A DNA stretch of 64,000 nt from Agarivorans gilvus (lineage in GTDB: Bacteria; Pseudomonadota; Gammaproteobacteria; Enterobacterales; Celerinatantimonadaceae), in NCBI RefSeq assembly GCF_001420915.1, contig NZ_CP013021.1:1760501-1824500 (forward strand). Reading direction: 5' to 3'. Each line of letters begins with the position of its first letter. Position 1 is the first letter of the stretch. This document shows, in pieces, positions 34,713 through 44,593 of the stretch. A model generated the notes under the pieces. It ran no database searches. It saw nothing but the letters and a program-made list of their open reading frames with translations, and was not told where the DNA came from. The position numbers and the translations under genes were made by a program.

Positions 34713-36107
34713 TTATCGTTCCCGTAGCGCCGATTGCTGCGCTTTGATAATCGGTTTTAATAAGTAATCCAGTATGCTCTTCTTGCCGGTAACAATATCA
34801 ACACTGGTTAACATGCCAGGAATAATCGGTAAAGGTGAACCATCACTACCCAAATAGTTTTTATTGGTTCTCACCAGCACCATGTAGAAACTATTGCCAT
34901 CTTCATCAACGATGGTATCAGCACTAATTCGTTCTAGTTCACCATCCAAACCACCGTAGATAGAAAAATCATAAGCGCTGAATTTAACTACAGTTTTAAG
35001 CCCCGGACGAAGAAAAGCAATATCTTTCGGTTGAATTTTAGCCTCAATTAACAACTGATCTTCAATCGGCACGATCTCCATGATACTCATACCCGGCTGG
35101 ACTACCCCGCCCACCGTATTGATATGGATTTTTTTAACCGTTCCCTTTACTGGCGATACCACCGAGGTTCGGTCGACGCGGTCACGTAAGCTTACCTGAC
35201 CTTCGCTAAGCGGCTCTAACTGTGCTTCGATTTGATTTAATTCACGGCGAGCCTCGCTTAAAAAATTTAAGGCAATATCGCGACGTTTATATACCGTTTC
35301 GGCAATGGCGCTGTGGATCTTAGGCCCGAGTAGCTTACTGCTTTCTAACTCGCCATTCAGATCATTCGCCTGACGCCGCAGCTTTAGCAGCTCTACCTGA
35401 GAGACCACGCCTTCTTTGGCTAAAGGCTCGGTAATATTGAGTTCTTCTAATACCAACTTATAACTTCTATCGAGGTAGTTGATTTTTGATTTCAACTCCA
35501 CCAACTCTTGTTGCTTTTGCTCAATTTGCCCAGCGGTAATAGAAAGCTGGTTTTTTAGCGCATTAAGGCGAGCTGCTTTCTGTAATTGCTGTCCAGACAC
35601 CTCAGAGGGATGTTGTTTGGCATATTCCGCGTCAAAATCAATCTGTTTGTCGATGACCCTGACCTGCTCAGCCCATTGTTCTGGCGGTAGATCTGAATTG
35701 ATTTCAATACTGGCAATTTCACTTTTTAATCGCGCAATATCACCCTGTAGATTAATCACTCGTTGTTGCTGTTCACGAAAATCGGAGCGAAACCGAGTAT
35801 CATCTATCAATAGTAACGCTTGCCCGGGTTCAACCTGATCGCCCTCTTGCACCAAAATTTGCTTAAGGATCCCGCCTTCGAGGTTTTGAATGGTTTGCAC
35901 TTGCTGAGAAGGAATCACCTTGCCGCTACCAACGGTGACTTCATCTACCTTGGCCCAATGAGCCCAAGATAAAGCACAGCCAAACAAAATAAAAATTAAC
36001 CACAACAAACGCCGCGAACGATGTGGCGTTTTCATTAAAATGGCCGCATTAATGTCGTCAACAAAGCGCAGTTCTGACTCAGATAAAGACGGTTGAGATT
36101 TACTCAC
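34713..36107 (-). CDS. lapC: HlyD/LapC family membrane fusion protein of type I secretion
   Basis: 464-residue periplasmic adaptor linking the ABC transporter to the outer membrane channel. One N-terminal transmembrane helix (LLWLIFILFGCALSWAHW, about residues 32-50), a biotinyl-like half (VIPSQQVQTIQNLEGGILKQ, VQEGDQVEPGQALLLID), a long coiled coil, then the second lipoyl half and a beta-barrel C-terminal domain ending near TGKKSILDYLLKP. The start is GTG, overlapping the end of the ABC gene by 8 bases. Confidence 0.92.
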   Translation of the reverse strand: MSKSQPSLSESELRFVDDINAAILMKTPHRSRRLLWLIFILFGCALSWAHWAKVDEVTVGSGKVIPSQQVQTIQNLEGGILKQILVQEGDQVEPGQALLLIDDTRFRSDFREQQQRVINLQGDIARLKSEIASIEINSDLPPEQWAEQVRVIDKQIDFDAEYAKQHPSEVSGQQLQKAARLNALKNQLSITAGQIEQKQQELVELKSKINYLDRSYKLVLEELNITEPLAKEGVVSQVELLKLRRQANDLNGELESSKLLGPKIHSAIAETVYKRRDIALNFLSEARRELNQIEAQLEPLSEGQVSLRDRVDRTSVVSPVKGTVKKIHINTVGGVVQPGMSIMEIVPIEDQLLIEAKIQPKDIAFLRPGLKTVVKFSAYDFSIYGGLDGELERISADTIVDEDGNSFYMVLVRTNKNYLGSDGSPLPIIPGMLTSVDIVTGKKSILDYLLKPIIKAQQSALRER

Positions 36108-38259
36108 TGGGCGCCCTCACTTTACCGCTGCGTAATAACTCCAATACCTCAGCTTTTGGGCCGTCGGCGACCACTCGGCCTCGTTCCAATACGATAATTC
36201 TGTCCACCAAATCTAACATCGACATTTTATGGGTAATTAGGATGAAGGTTTTATCTTCCGCCACTTTGGCTAAACGTTGCTTAACCAAGTTTTCTGAGTA
36301 GGCATCCATACTGCTGGTTGGCTCATCTAATACCAACACTGGAGGGTTAAACAACAAGGCGCGAGCCAAGGCCACAGCTTGGCGCTGGCCGCCAGACAAA
36401 TACAGCCCCCGCTCACCCACTTGACGATCCAAACCTTGTGGATCGATGTCGGTAAACTGGCTCACCCCAGCCAAATCGGCGGCACGAAAAATCAGCTCAT
36501 CTTCAATATGCGGTACCCCAAGGGTGATGTTTTCGCGGATTGAGCCGTAAAACAAATTGATGTCTTGCGGCAAACAGCCAATCTTTTGCCGAATATCGGC
36601 GGGGCTAATTTGGTTAAGATCGACCCCGTCTAAACGAATCGCGCCTTGCTGGGGCAAATAAAAACCTAATAACAGCTTTTCTATACTGGTTTTACCCGCA
36701 CCTATTTTACCGATAATCGCCACCTTCTCTTTGGCTTTAATCGATAAATTCAAATCTCTTAATACCTGCTGCTCGGATCCAGGATAGCTAAAACTCACAT
36801 CGCTAAAACTCACCGCACCATCGAAGTGCTTACGGTGCATGTAGCGCTCTAAGTTTTCATCCGGCAGCTGCATAATGGCTTCAAGATTTTCTAAGGCTGA
36901 CTGGGCCTGATTGTAACGCGTGGCCAACAAGGATACCTGCGAAAACGGCACAAGTGCTCGACCGGTTAGCATCACCGCTGCTACCAAGCCGCCCATGGAT
37001 AAATGGCCTTGGGAAATTTGAAATACCCCCACCACCACCAACAGCACCGTAGTACTTTGTGAGACAAAGGCGTTAACACTGCCCACCGAGGTGGCGAGCT
37101 TGCGGATAGCCATATTCCAATTGGCGATATTGCCCACCAGCTCTTCCCACTTATGCTGAAACTGACTCTCGGCCCCGGCCAATTTCAAGGACTCTATACC
37201 ATTTAAACTTTCGATAAGATGAGCGTTTTTTTGACTGGCAAAACGACTGCCTTGTTCCACTTCATGGCGCATTTTACCTTTGATATAAAATGAGTAGGCC
37301 AACATCACCAAGGCCGCGCCAATGGGAACGATCGCTACCGGTCCGGCAACAAAAGCAATTACCGCAAGAAATAACAAGGAAAATGGCACGTCGACCAAGG
37401 CGGCTACTGTAGCGGAGGTAATAAATTCACGAATAGAATCAAATTCTTGAACATTTTTAGCAAAGGCTCCCACCGACGGCGGCCGCACCTCTGCTTTAAT
37501 ATTCAGCAGCTTCTCAAAAATCCGCGCAGACAATAAAATATCCGACTTTTTAGCAGCCAAATCCAAGGTATAAGCGCGCATTTGTTTAAGCGCAAAATCG
37601 AAGATCAATACCAAGGCCATACCGGCTGTTAGCACCCACAGAGTATCGATGGCAGAGTTAGGCACCACTCGGTCGTAAACGTTCATCACAAATAAAGGCG
37701 ATGCGATGGCAAATAGGTTCAAAAATAGAGAAGCGATTAAAGCATCTCGGTAAATCGGAGCCGAGCGACGCAGGGTATTCCAAAACCAATGCCCTTGCTT
37801 GTTGCTTAAAGACTGAGGAGAACGCTCATCAAAGCGATAACGTTTGCGAATATAACAACAAAAGCCGGTATAACTCTCAGCTAATTGCTCTAATGCAATA
37901 TGTTCATGACCATCGGCCAACTCTGGCCAAGCCACTTCCAAGTGGTCATCGCTACGCGACAACAAAACACAACTACGCCCATCTTTGAGTAATAAGATGC
38001 AGGGCAAGAGTAAATCGGGGATCTTATTAATTGGCTTTTTAACGAGGGTGGCATCCATTCCGGCACGCAAGGCCGCTCGCGGCAGCAGAGCGGGAGTGAG
38101 TAAGCCGTCTTCCAAAGGCAAGCCTGCCGATAGAGCTCGGGCTGAGAAAGGTTTGCCATAATACTTAGACAAAAACACTAAACTGTTAAGTAGCGGGTCA
38201 ATCTGTTTGGCGGTGATATCTAAATCTTGATATGCGTGCTGTTTCTTCGCGTCCTGCAC
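36100..38259 (-). CDS. lapB: Type I secretion ABC transporter LapB (RTX adhesin exporter)
   Basis: 719 residues. N-terminal C39-like domain (about 20-140) without the peptidase Cys, a transmembrane ABC exporter domain (about 160-450), and an ATPase domain with Walker A GKIGAGKTS, signature LSGGQRQAVALARALL and Walker B VLVLDEPTSS. This is the arrangement of LapB/RtxB exporters that move large RTX adhesins in one step. The start is GTG with AAGGA upstream. It lies 79 bases after the adhesin stop codon and overlaps the lapC-like gene. Confidence 0.93.
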   Translation of the reverse strand: MQDAKKQHAYQDLDITAKQIDPLLNSLVFLSKYYGKPFSARALSAGLPLEDGLLTPALLPRAALRAGMDATLVKKPINKIPDLLLPCILLLKDGRSCVLLSRSDDHLEVAWPELADGHEHIALEQLAESYTGFCCYIRKRYRFDERSPQSLSNKQGHWFWNTLRRSAPIYRDALIASLFLNLFAIASPLFVMNVYDRVVPNSAIDTLWVLTAGMALVLIFDFALKQMRAYTLDLAAKKSDILLSARIFEKLLNIKAEVRPPSVGAFAKNVQEFDSIREFITSATVAALVDVPFSLLFLAVIAFVAGPVAIVPIGAALVMLAYSFYIKGKMRHEVEQGSRFASQKNAHLIESLNGIESLKLAGAESQFQHKWEELVGNIANWNMAIRKLATSVGSVNAFVSQSTTVLLVVVGVFQISQGHLSMGGLVAAVMLTGRALVPFSQVSLLATRYNQAQSALENLEAIMQLPDENLERYMHRKHFDGAVSFSDVSFSYPGSEQQVLRDLNLSIKAKEKVAIIGKIGAGKTSIEKLLLGFYLPQQGAIRLDGVDLNQISPADIRQKIGCLPQDINLFYGSIRENITLGVPHIEDELIFRAADLAGVSQFTDIDPQGLDRQVGERGLYLSGGQRQAVALARALLFNPPVLVLDEPTSSMDAYSENLVKQRLAKVAEDKTFILITHKMSMLDLVDRIIVLERGRVVADGPKAEVLELLRSGKVRAPSE

Positions 38260-38338
38260 CTAGCTTCCTTTAAATAGTCAAAACATTGAAGGAAAGCCCC
38301 AGCCTCCCTTCAACCATCAGTGTAGCCTAATTTGAGGG

Positions 38339-41300
38339 CTATTTGTCTACATTAAGTTGTTGATCGTCAAGTAGTTGGCTCAAGATTTCACTATCGCTCA
38401 TGCCGCTGAAATCCACATCTAGCAAAGTGATAGTTTGATGAACGGTTGAACCATTATCTACGCCATCTATATCAATGGAAACAATGGTATCGATGCTAGT
38501 GCCGTTATCTATCTTTTCAAAAGATAGATAAGATTCTAAATTGCCCTCGTTCTCACCTTGTAGCAAGTCGCTAAGATTAAGCACATCAGCGTCACCATCG
38601 ACTTTAAGGGTAAAGTCAGTAATCACATCGTTACTGCTGCCCTGCTCATCTCCGGCCAGCCAAGCAAACATGTCACTGTCGTCACCACCAGTGAGAATAT
38701 CATTGCCTTGGCCACCAATTAACAAGTCAGCTCCATCGCCGCCCTCCAGTTGATCATCACCGGCATAACCCACCAAGGCATCATCGCCCGCACCACCGCT
38801 CAGAGTATTATTGTGTTGATTACCCACCAGTACTTCATCGCCGTCGCCACCGTCAATGGACTTACCATGCACCCCTACTAACTCGGCGCTAGCGCTATCC
38901 ATAACGCCGTCACCGATAATGGTATAGTCAAATTGTTCTTGAACATCCGTATCAAAAGATTTTTGGTACACCGCGTTGCTGGTATCGATAGTTAAATGCA
39001 GTTGATACCAACCACTATCGTGCTCGTTATCGGCCTGTACTTGGATGTAGTACTCGCCCTCTGCAGGAGCGGTAAAGCTACCGCGCGGGCCCTGCCAATC
39101 TTCGGTGAACTTGTTAGTTCCATTATCGGTGAGTAATTGATTACCATCGGCATCGAAAATAAAAGCATCTACTTTGACCCGCTCGGCACCACTGACAAAG
39201 GCCATATTGACCCATAAGGTCTCACCTTCAGCCAGACTGACTTTGATCCAATCTTGATCGGCAAGGTTGCTGTCATCGCTATCGTTTTCGAGCTCACTCT
39301 GGTAGGTAAAGGAATAACCGTCACGAATAATTTGCGGAATGTTGCCATCATTAAGGCTAAATAACGAGCGATCACTCAAATCAACAGCTTGATGGCCTAA
39401 AAAGTCAATCCAATCTACATCCTCGGCTCTGGCAATAATCGACAGTTGCTCAGTTTCAAAATTGCTATCGTGAATACCTAAACCCACTCCATCATCGGAA
39501 TCAAAGTGGATTTCGTCACTACCACTCACGCTACCGCCCACGGGGTTATCTACCCCATCAAAACTGATGTTATGACCAGTATCGTTCCACAATAAGGCTA
39601 AACTTGGCACAGTGATGGTGGAATGACCATCTTGGTTGGTTAGTATCATGTCACGGTTGGCATCAAGCACAGCTTCAAATTGAGTATTAATAACTAAATC
39701 GATAGAGTTCGCATCACCATCGAAGTCGGTGACCGTAACGGCGAAGCTTTCTTGCTGCCCCCACCCATCGGCGGCTAAATCAAGCTCATAAGAGTAAGCT
39801 CCGGTGACGAAGTTCAGCATCAACAAGCCACCCAAGGCCGTAGTCAAGTTCAGAGTTTTAGCCTGCTCAGGATCGGCATAGGGATCGTAACTATAGCGAA
39901 CGCCATCAACCACGATTTCACTGACAAAACCATCATCGGCGCCCACCATAAAGCCATCGGTAGAAGCGGTGCGGAGTAAGCCTAAGGAGGCTTCAACTTG
40001 CCCATCCAAATAGGTTTCTAGAACCGTAATGGCTAAGTCATTAGGATCGTCCACAATGAAGGCGTATTCATCAGTGGCAGACTCCGAGGCCACATCCTTA
40101 AGCACCTCTAAATCAGCCTTACCAATGCCTATCCCATAACTGGTATCAATGTTATCGCGAACAAAGTTATCCCAGGCGGTTAAACCACTTCCCCCTTGAT
40201 ATTGAACAGTATCGTCAATGCCATAACCTAGGTTAGGCTCACCGTCGGAAATAAAGTAAAGCAGGGAATTGTCGGCACTTGGTTGCTGGTCTGAGCCGCT
40301 ACTGGCAATGACTTCATTTAACGCCGCGTCATAGTGAGTGCCGCCACCTGAGCTGAGATCGTTTAAGAATTCAATCGCATCGGCAACGTTGTCGCTAATC
40401 CAGCCGCTGCTTTTTACATTGTCTGAAAAACCGATAATCTGAATATTTACATTACCTCGTTCATCGGCTTGTTCAATCAAGGCCGTTAGCGCTTCCACCG
40501 CAATATTCAAGTAATTTAATCCATCGCCGTGCTCGCCATTGGTCATACTGGCAGAAGTATCCAAAACCAAGACTAAATTGGTGGTGGCAGGCTCAGGGCT
40601 AGAGGTAAAGCTGTGAACAATATCGCTACCAATCGGTTGGTCATCTAAAATGCTCACCTTGAGCTGACTCTCACTTACAAAGCCGCTACTTGGTTGACTG
40701 ACGATGTAAGTAAAGTTCTCACTCACATCATCACCAGCTAGATTCGCTTGAGTAAGTTGGTATTGATAATCACCAGCAGAGTGGCCGTTATAATCGGCGG
40801 TATAAACACTCAATTCACCATAAGCACTGGAAATACTGATCACCCCATTTGCATCTGGCGTATAGGGCTGGCCTTGATAAGTCACACTAGTAAGAACCAA
40901 TCCATCCTGCAGGCCCTGATCATTACTAAGCAGGTTCCCCTCGGCTAAGGTGTCGGATTCGTTAGGCTGAGAACCGATAGCTAAACCTGATTCAGCGACT
41001 TGTGCCACATCGCTAGTCAAATTCAGCACATTACCGGTAACTTGGGCTGAGCTCTGATTGCCATAACTGTCTTGCACAACATAGGAGAATGCCACACCAC
41101 CGCTAGCATCAGTATTGGCGGTGAAAGATAACTCTCCCGCTTCATTCACATGCACTACACCTTGAGCCAATACAATATCTTGAGCAAAGCCTGGTCTGAG
41201 AGCATGCCCGTCGATGGATTGAATGCTTAGGCCATCCCCTTCGGGATCCGAATCGTTAGCCAATAAATCTAAGTCTACCGTTTGTCCGGCTTCTAGATGA

Positions 41301-44300
41301 GAGAAGTCATCATTCTGGGCATCTGGCGCTTCATTTACTCTTATCACATTGGCAATGTCGCTATCGCTGGCGCTCTTGCCATTGGCGGTGACTTCCACGC
41401 TGATGTTCAGCTCGCTTAAGTTTAAGCTGTCATCATTCACCGCAGTCACACCCGCAGCGGTTAGCTTCACTTGTTGGCCATCGAGGACGAAGTAACCATT
41501 GTCGTTGTTAAGCAATTGGTAAGTCTGGGCGTCGCCTTCTGGATCGCTGGATGTGAAGTTGGCCACCACCGTATCGGTACCCACCGCTTCTTCGGTGACA
41601 TCCTGAGCGACCACTTCAATCGATGGACCTTCATCCACCCGCAGAATATTCGCCACATCACTGTCGCTGGCACTCTTGCCATTGGCGGTGACTTCTACGC
41701 TGATGTTCAGTTCACTCAAGTTTAAGCTATCATCATTGACTGCCGCCACACCGGCTGCGGTTAACTTCACTTGCTGGCCATCGAGAACAAAGTAACCATC
41801 ATCGTTATTTAATAACTGGTAAGTCTGGGCGTCGCCTTCTGGATCACTAGATGTGAAGTTCGCCACCACCGTATCGGTGCTAACAGACTCTTCGGTAACA
41901 TCCTGGGCTACTACGTCAATCGATGGGCCTTCATCCACACGGATGACGTTAGCAGTGTCACTGTCGCTGGCACTCTTGCCGTTGGCGGTGACTTCCACGC
42001 TGATGTTCAGCTCGCTCAAATTCAAGCTGTCGTCATTCACTGCCGCCACACCGGCTGCGGTTAACTTCACTTGCTGGCCATCGAGAACAAAGTAACCGTT
42101 GTCGTTGTTAAGCAATTGGTAAGTCTGAACATCGCCTTCCGGATCACTGGATGTGAAATTCGCTACCACCGTATCGGTATCCACCGCTTCTTCGGTAACA
42201 TCCTGCGCCACCACCTCAATGCTTGGGCCTTCGTCCACTCGAAGCACATTCGCCACATCGCTATCACTGGCAGTCTTGCCGTTGGCGGTGACTTCTACGC
42301 TGATGTTCAGCTCGCTAAGATTCAGGCTGTCGTCATTCACTGCCGTCACACCGGCTGCGGTGAGTTTGACTTGCTGGCCATCGAGGACAAAGTAACCGTT
42401 GTCGTTATTTAATAAGCTGTAAGTCTGGGCATCGCCTTCCGGATCACTAGAGCTGAAGTTGGCCACCACCGTATCGGTGCTTACCGCTTCTTCGGTGACA
42501 TCCTGGGCTACTACGTCAATCGATGGGCCTTCATCCACACGGATGACGTTAGCAGTGTCACTGTCGCTGGCACTCTTGCCGTTGGCAGTCACCTCTACAC
42601 TGATGTTCAGTTCACTCAAGTTTAAGCTATCATCATTGACTGCCGCCACACCGGCTGCGGTTAACTTCACTTGCTGGCCATCGAGAACAAAGTAACCATC
42701 ATCGTTATTTAATAACTGGTAAGTCTGAACATCGCCTTCAGGGTCACTAGATGTGAAGTTGGCCACCACCGTATCGGTGCTAACAGACTCTTCGGTAACA
42801 TCCTGGGCTACTACGTCAATTGAAGGGCCTTCATCCACTCGAAGCACATTGGCGATGTCACTATCGCTGGCGCTCTTGCCGTTGGCGGTGACTTCCACGC
42901 TGATGTTCAGCTCACTCAAGTTTAAGCTGTCGTCATTGACCGCCGCGACGCCGGCTGCGGTGAGTTTCACTTGCTGGCCGTCGAGAACAAAGTAACCGTT
43001 GTCGTTATTTAATAATTGGTAGGTCTGAACATCGCCTTCCGGATCACTGGAGCTGAAGTTGGCCACCACCGTATCGGTATCCACCGCTTCTTCGGTAACA
43101 TCCTGCGCCACCACCTCAATCGATGGGCCTTCATCCACTCGAAGCACATTAGCAATGTCGCTGTCGCTGGCACTCTTGCCGTTGGCGTTGACCTCTACGC
43201 TGATATTCAGCTCGCTGAGGTTGAGGCTGTCATCATTCACCGCCGCCACGCCGGCTGCGGTGAGTTTGACTTGCTGGCCATCGAGAACAAAGTAACCATC
43301 ATCATTATTTAATAACTGGTAAGTCTGAACATCGCCTTCAGGGTCACTAGATGTGAAGTTGGCCACCACCGTGTCGGTGCTTACCGCTTCTTCGGTGACA
43401 TCCTGCGCCACCACCTCAATCGATGGGCCTTCATCCACTCGAAGCACATTAGCAATGTCGCTATCACTGGCAGTCTTGCCATTGGCGGTGACTTCCACGC
43501 TGATGTTCAGCTCACTGAGATTGAGGCTGTCATCATTCACCGCCGCCACACCGGCTGCGGTGAGTTTCACTTGCTGGCCATCGAGGACAAAGTAACCGTT
43601 GTCGTTATTTAATAAGCTGTAAGTCTGGGCATCGCCTTCGGGATCGCTAGATGTGAAGTTCGCCACCACTGTGTCGGTATCCACCGCTTCTTCGGTAATA
43701 TCCTGAGCAACGACCTCAATGCTAGGGGCTTCATCAACTGGTGGAGGGCTGCCATCATCAATACGCGAAATGTTCAGCTCACCGCTATCTACTGCGGTCA
43801 AACCATTGGCTTCCGCTTGAATAGTAATATTTATTGAGCTGAGGTTTAATTGCTGGTCATTGACTGCAGCCACGCCGGCTTCTGTTAGTTTGATCTCATT
43901 GCCATCAATAACAAACCACCCTTGGCTATCATTAAGTAAGCTGTGGGTGATAGCGTCACCATCTGGATCACTGGAAGTAAAACTGGCCACCACTGTACTG
44001 GTGTCCACCTCGCCTTCAGTTACCGACTCAACCAACAAACTAATAGTCGGTGGCTGGTCAGGGCTAGGTGCAGGAGGCTCAGCGGCATTGGGAGAAACTG
44101 CGGCAAACAGCTCAGAATCAACCTCTCTTGGAGGAAGCTGATCTGGTACAAGAGGATTAAGGCTATCAAACCCTGTTTCAGCTATAGTTTCATCCCCGGT
44201 ACGCTGAATTGCGATAAAACCACCGTTGCCAGAACTTGCTCCAGTCGTAGCTCCACCAGCAGCCGTCGCTTCAAACAATTCAGTTGGATCAGCGCCTTGC

Positions 44301-44593
44301 AAAATAGCTTGTTGTAAGGCATCAACATCAAGCTCATTGCTGGCAGTAAGCTGTGGAATAGCGGCTTGCTCATCCACAAGGGGAAGTTGAGTAGCGCTAT
44401 TATCGCCCAGCAAATACTGTTGTTCACCATAATAAAAGCCCAGCTCAGCGCCTTCTGAGGTAATAATCAATTCTCCAGGCAAGACCATAGCTCCGGGTTG
44501 CAGCGTCCGAATACTACCTTGCGCATCAACCGCAAATGCCTGACCCTGAAGTGAAACTATGGTTGCACTGACTTTAGCAATGCTCTGTTCCAT
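38339..44593 (-). CDS. Giant LapA/BpfA-like RTX adhesin with vWA domain
   Basis: 2084 residues. Order: N-terminal retention module (1-~105); LapG cleavage motif TAAG at 110-113 within LFEATAAGGATTG; one divergent and eight near-identical 100-residue Ig-like repeats (about 185-1088); a cadherin-like domain (LLANDSDPEGDGLSI); a vWA domain (from ~1340) with MIDAS DTSAS and later FISDGEPN; a possible PPC-like domain; RTX calcium repeats GGxGxDxLxGG (about 1905-1975); and a C-terminal type I secretion signal. There is no Sec signal. Secretion is by the adjacent ABC/MFP/OMP and release by LapG under c-di-GMP control. Likely a surface adhesin for biofilm or algal surfaces. AAGGAA precedes the ATG. 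Confidence 0.93.
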   Translation of the reverse strand: MEQSIAKVSATIVSLQGQAFAVDAQGSIRTLQPGAMVLPGELIITSEGAELGFYYGEQQYLLGDNSATQLPLVDEQAAIPQLTASNELDVDALQQAILQGADPTELFEATAAGGATTGASSGNGGFIAIQRTGDETIAETGFDSLNPLVPDQLPPREVDSELFAAVSPNAAEPPAPSPDQPPTISLLVESVTEGEVDTSTVVASFTSSDPDGDAITHSLLNDSQGWFVIDGNEIKLTEAGVAAVNDQQLNLSSINITIQAEANGLTAVDSGELNISRIDDGSPPPVDEAPSIEVVAQDITEEAVDTDTVVANFTSSDPEGDAQTYSLLNNDNGYFVLDGQQVKLTAAGVAAVNDDSLNLSELNISVEVTANGKTASDSDIANVLRVDEGPSIEVVAQDVTEEAVSTDTVVANFTSSDPEGDVQTYQLLNNDDGYFVLDGQQVKLTAAGVAAVNDDSLNLSELNISVEVNANGKSASDSDIANVLRVDEGPSIEVVAQDVTEEAVDTDTVVANFSSSDPEGDVQTYQLLNNDNGYFVLDGQQVKLTAAGVAAVNDDSLNLSELNISVEVTANGKSASDSDIANVLRVDEGPSIDVVAQDVTEESVSTDTVVANFTSSDPEGDVQTYQLLNNDDGYFVLDGQQVKLTAAGVAAVNDDSLNLSELNISVEVTANGKSASDSDTANVIRVDEGPSIDVVAQDVTEEAVSTDTVVANFSSSDPEGDAQTYSLLNNDNGYFVLDGQQVKLTAAGVTAVNDDSLNLSELNISVEVTANGKTASDSDVANVLRVDEGPSIEVVAQDVTEEAVDTDTVVANFTSSDPEGDVQTYQLLNNDNGYFVLDGQQVKLTAAGVAAVNDDSLNLSELNISVEVTANGKSASDSDTANVIRVDEGPSIDVVAQDVTEESVSTDTVVANFTSSDPEGDAQTYQLLNNDDGYFVLDGQQVKLTAAGVAAVNDDSLNLSELNISVEVTANGKSASDSDVANILRVDEGPSIEVVAQDVTEEAVGTDTVVANFTSSDPEGDAQTYQLLNNDNGYFVLDGQQVKLTAAGVTAVNDDSLNLSELNISVEVTANGKSASDSDIANVIRVNEAPDAQNDDFSHLEAGQTVDLDLLANDSDPEGDGLSIQSIDGHALRPGFAQDIVLAQGVVHVNEAGELSFTANTDASGGVAFSYVVQDSYGNQSSAQVTGNVLNLTSDVAQVAESGLAIGSQPNESDTLAEGNLLSNDQGLQDGLVLTSVTYQGQPYTPDANGVISISSAYGELSVYTADYNGHSAGDYQYQLTQANLAGDDVSENFTYIVSQPSSGFVSESQLKVSILDDQPIGSDIVHSFTSSPEPATTNLVLVLDTSASMTNGEHGDGLNYLNIAVEALTALIEQADERGNVNIQIIGFSDNVKSSGWISDNVADAIEFLNDLSSGGGTHYDAALNEVIASSGSDQQPSADNSLLYFISDGEPNLGYGIDDTVQYQGGSGLTAWDNFVRDNIDTSYGIGIGKADLEVLKDVASESATDEYAFIVDDPNDLAITVLETYLDGQVEASLGLLRTASTDGFMVGADDGFVSEIVVDGVRYSYDPYADPEQAKTLNLTTALGGLLMLNFVTGAYSYELDLAADGWGQQESFAVTVTDFDGDANSIDLVINTQFEAVLDANRDMILTNQDGHSTITVPSLALLWNDTGHNISFDGVDNPVGGSVSGSDEIHFDSDDGVGLGIHDSNFETEQLSIIARAEDVDWIDFLGHQAVDLSDRSLFSLNDGNIPQIIRDGYSFTYQSELENDSDDSNLADQDWIKVSLAEGETLWVNMAFVSGAERVKVDAFIFDADGNQLLTDNGTNKFTEDWQGPRGSFTAPAEGEYYIQVQADNEHDSGWYQLHLTIDTSNAVYQKSFDTDVQEQFDYTIIGDGVMDSASAELVGVHGKSIDGGDGDEVLVGNQHNNTLSGGAGDDALVGYAGDDQLEGGDGADLLIGGQGNDILTGGDDSDMFAWLAGDEQGSSNDVITDFTLKVDGDADVLNLSDLLQGENEGNLESYLSFEKIDNGTSIDTIVSIDIDGVDNGSTVHQTITLLDVDFSGMSDSEILSQLLDDQQLNVDK
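41328..43728 (-). repeat. Eight tandem 300-base repeats in the adhesin gene
   Basis: Eight copies of exactly 300 bases each, seen from the recurring anchor CCATCGAG(A/G)ACAAAGTAACC at about 41477, 41777, 42077, 42377, 42677, 42977, 43277 and 43577. Each encodes a 100-residue Ig-like domain beginning PSI(E/D)VVAQDVTEE. Copies vary mainly at a few codons (EAVDT/ESVST, TYQ/TYS, NNDN/NNDD). A ninth, more divergent copy precedes them in the protein. Copy number is likely to vary and may be collapsed in the assembly. Confidence 0.95.

Noticed and set aside
41471..43595. Several plus-strand frames of 78-124 codons across the adhesin gene
   Set aside because: They recur with the same 300-base period and are antisense shadows of the repeats.
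41328..43728. Regular repeats that might suggest a CRISPR array
   Set aside because: The period is 300 bases with no short repeat/unique spacer structure, and the whole region is one long reading frame encoding Ig-like domains.
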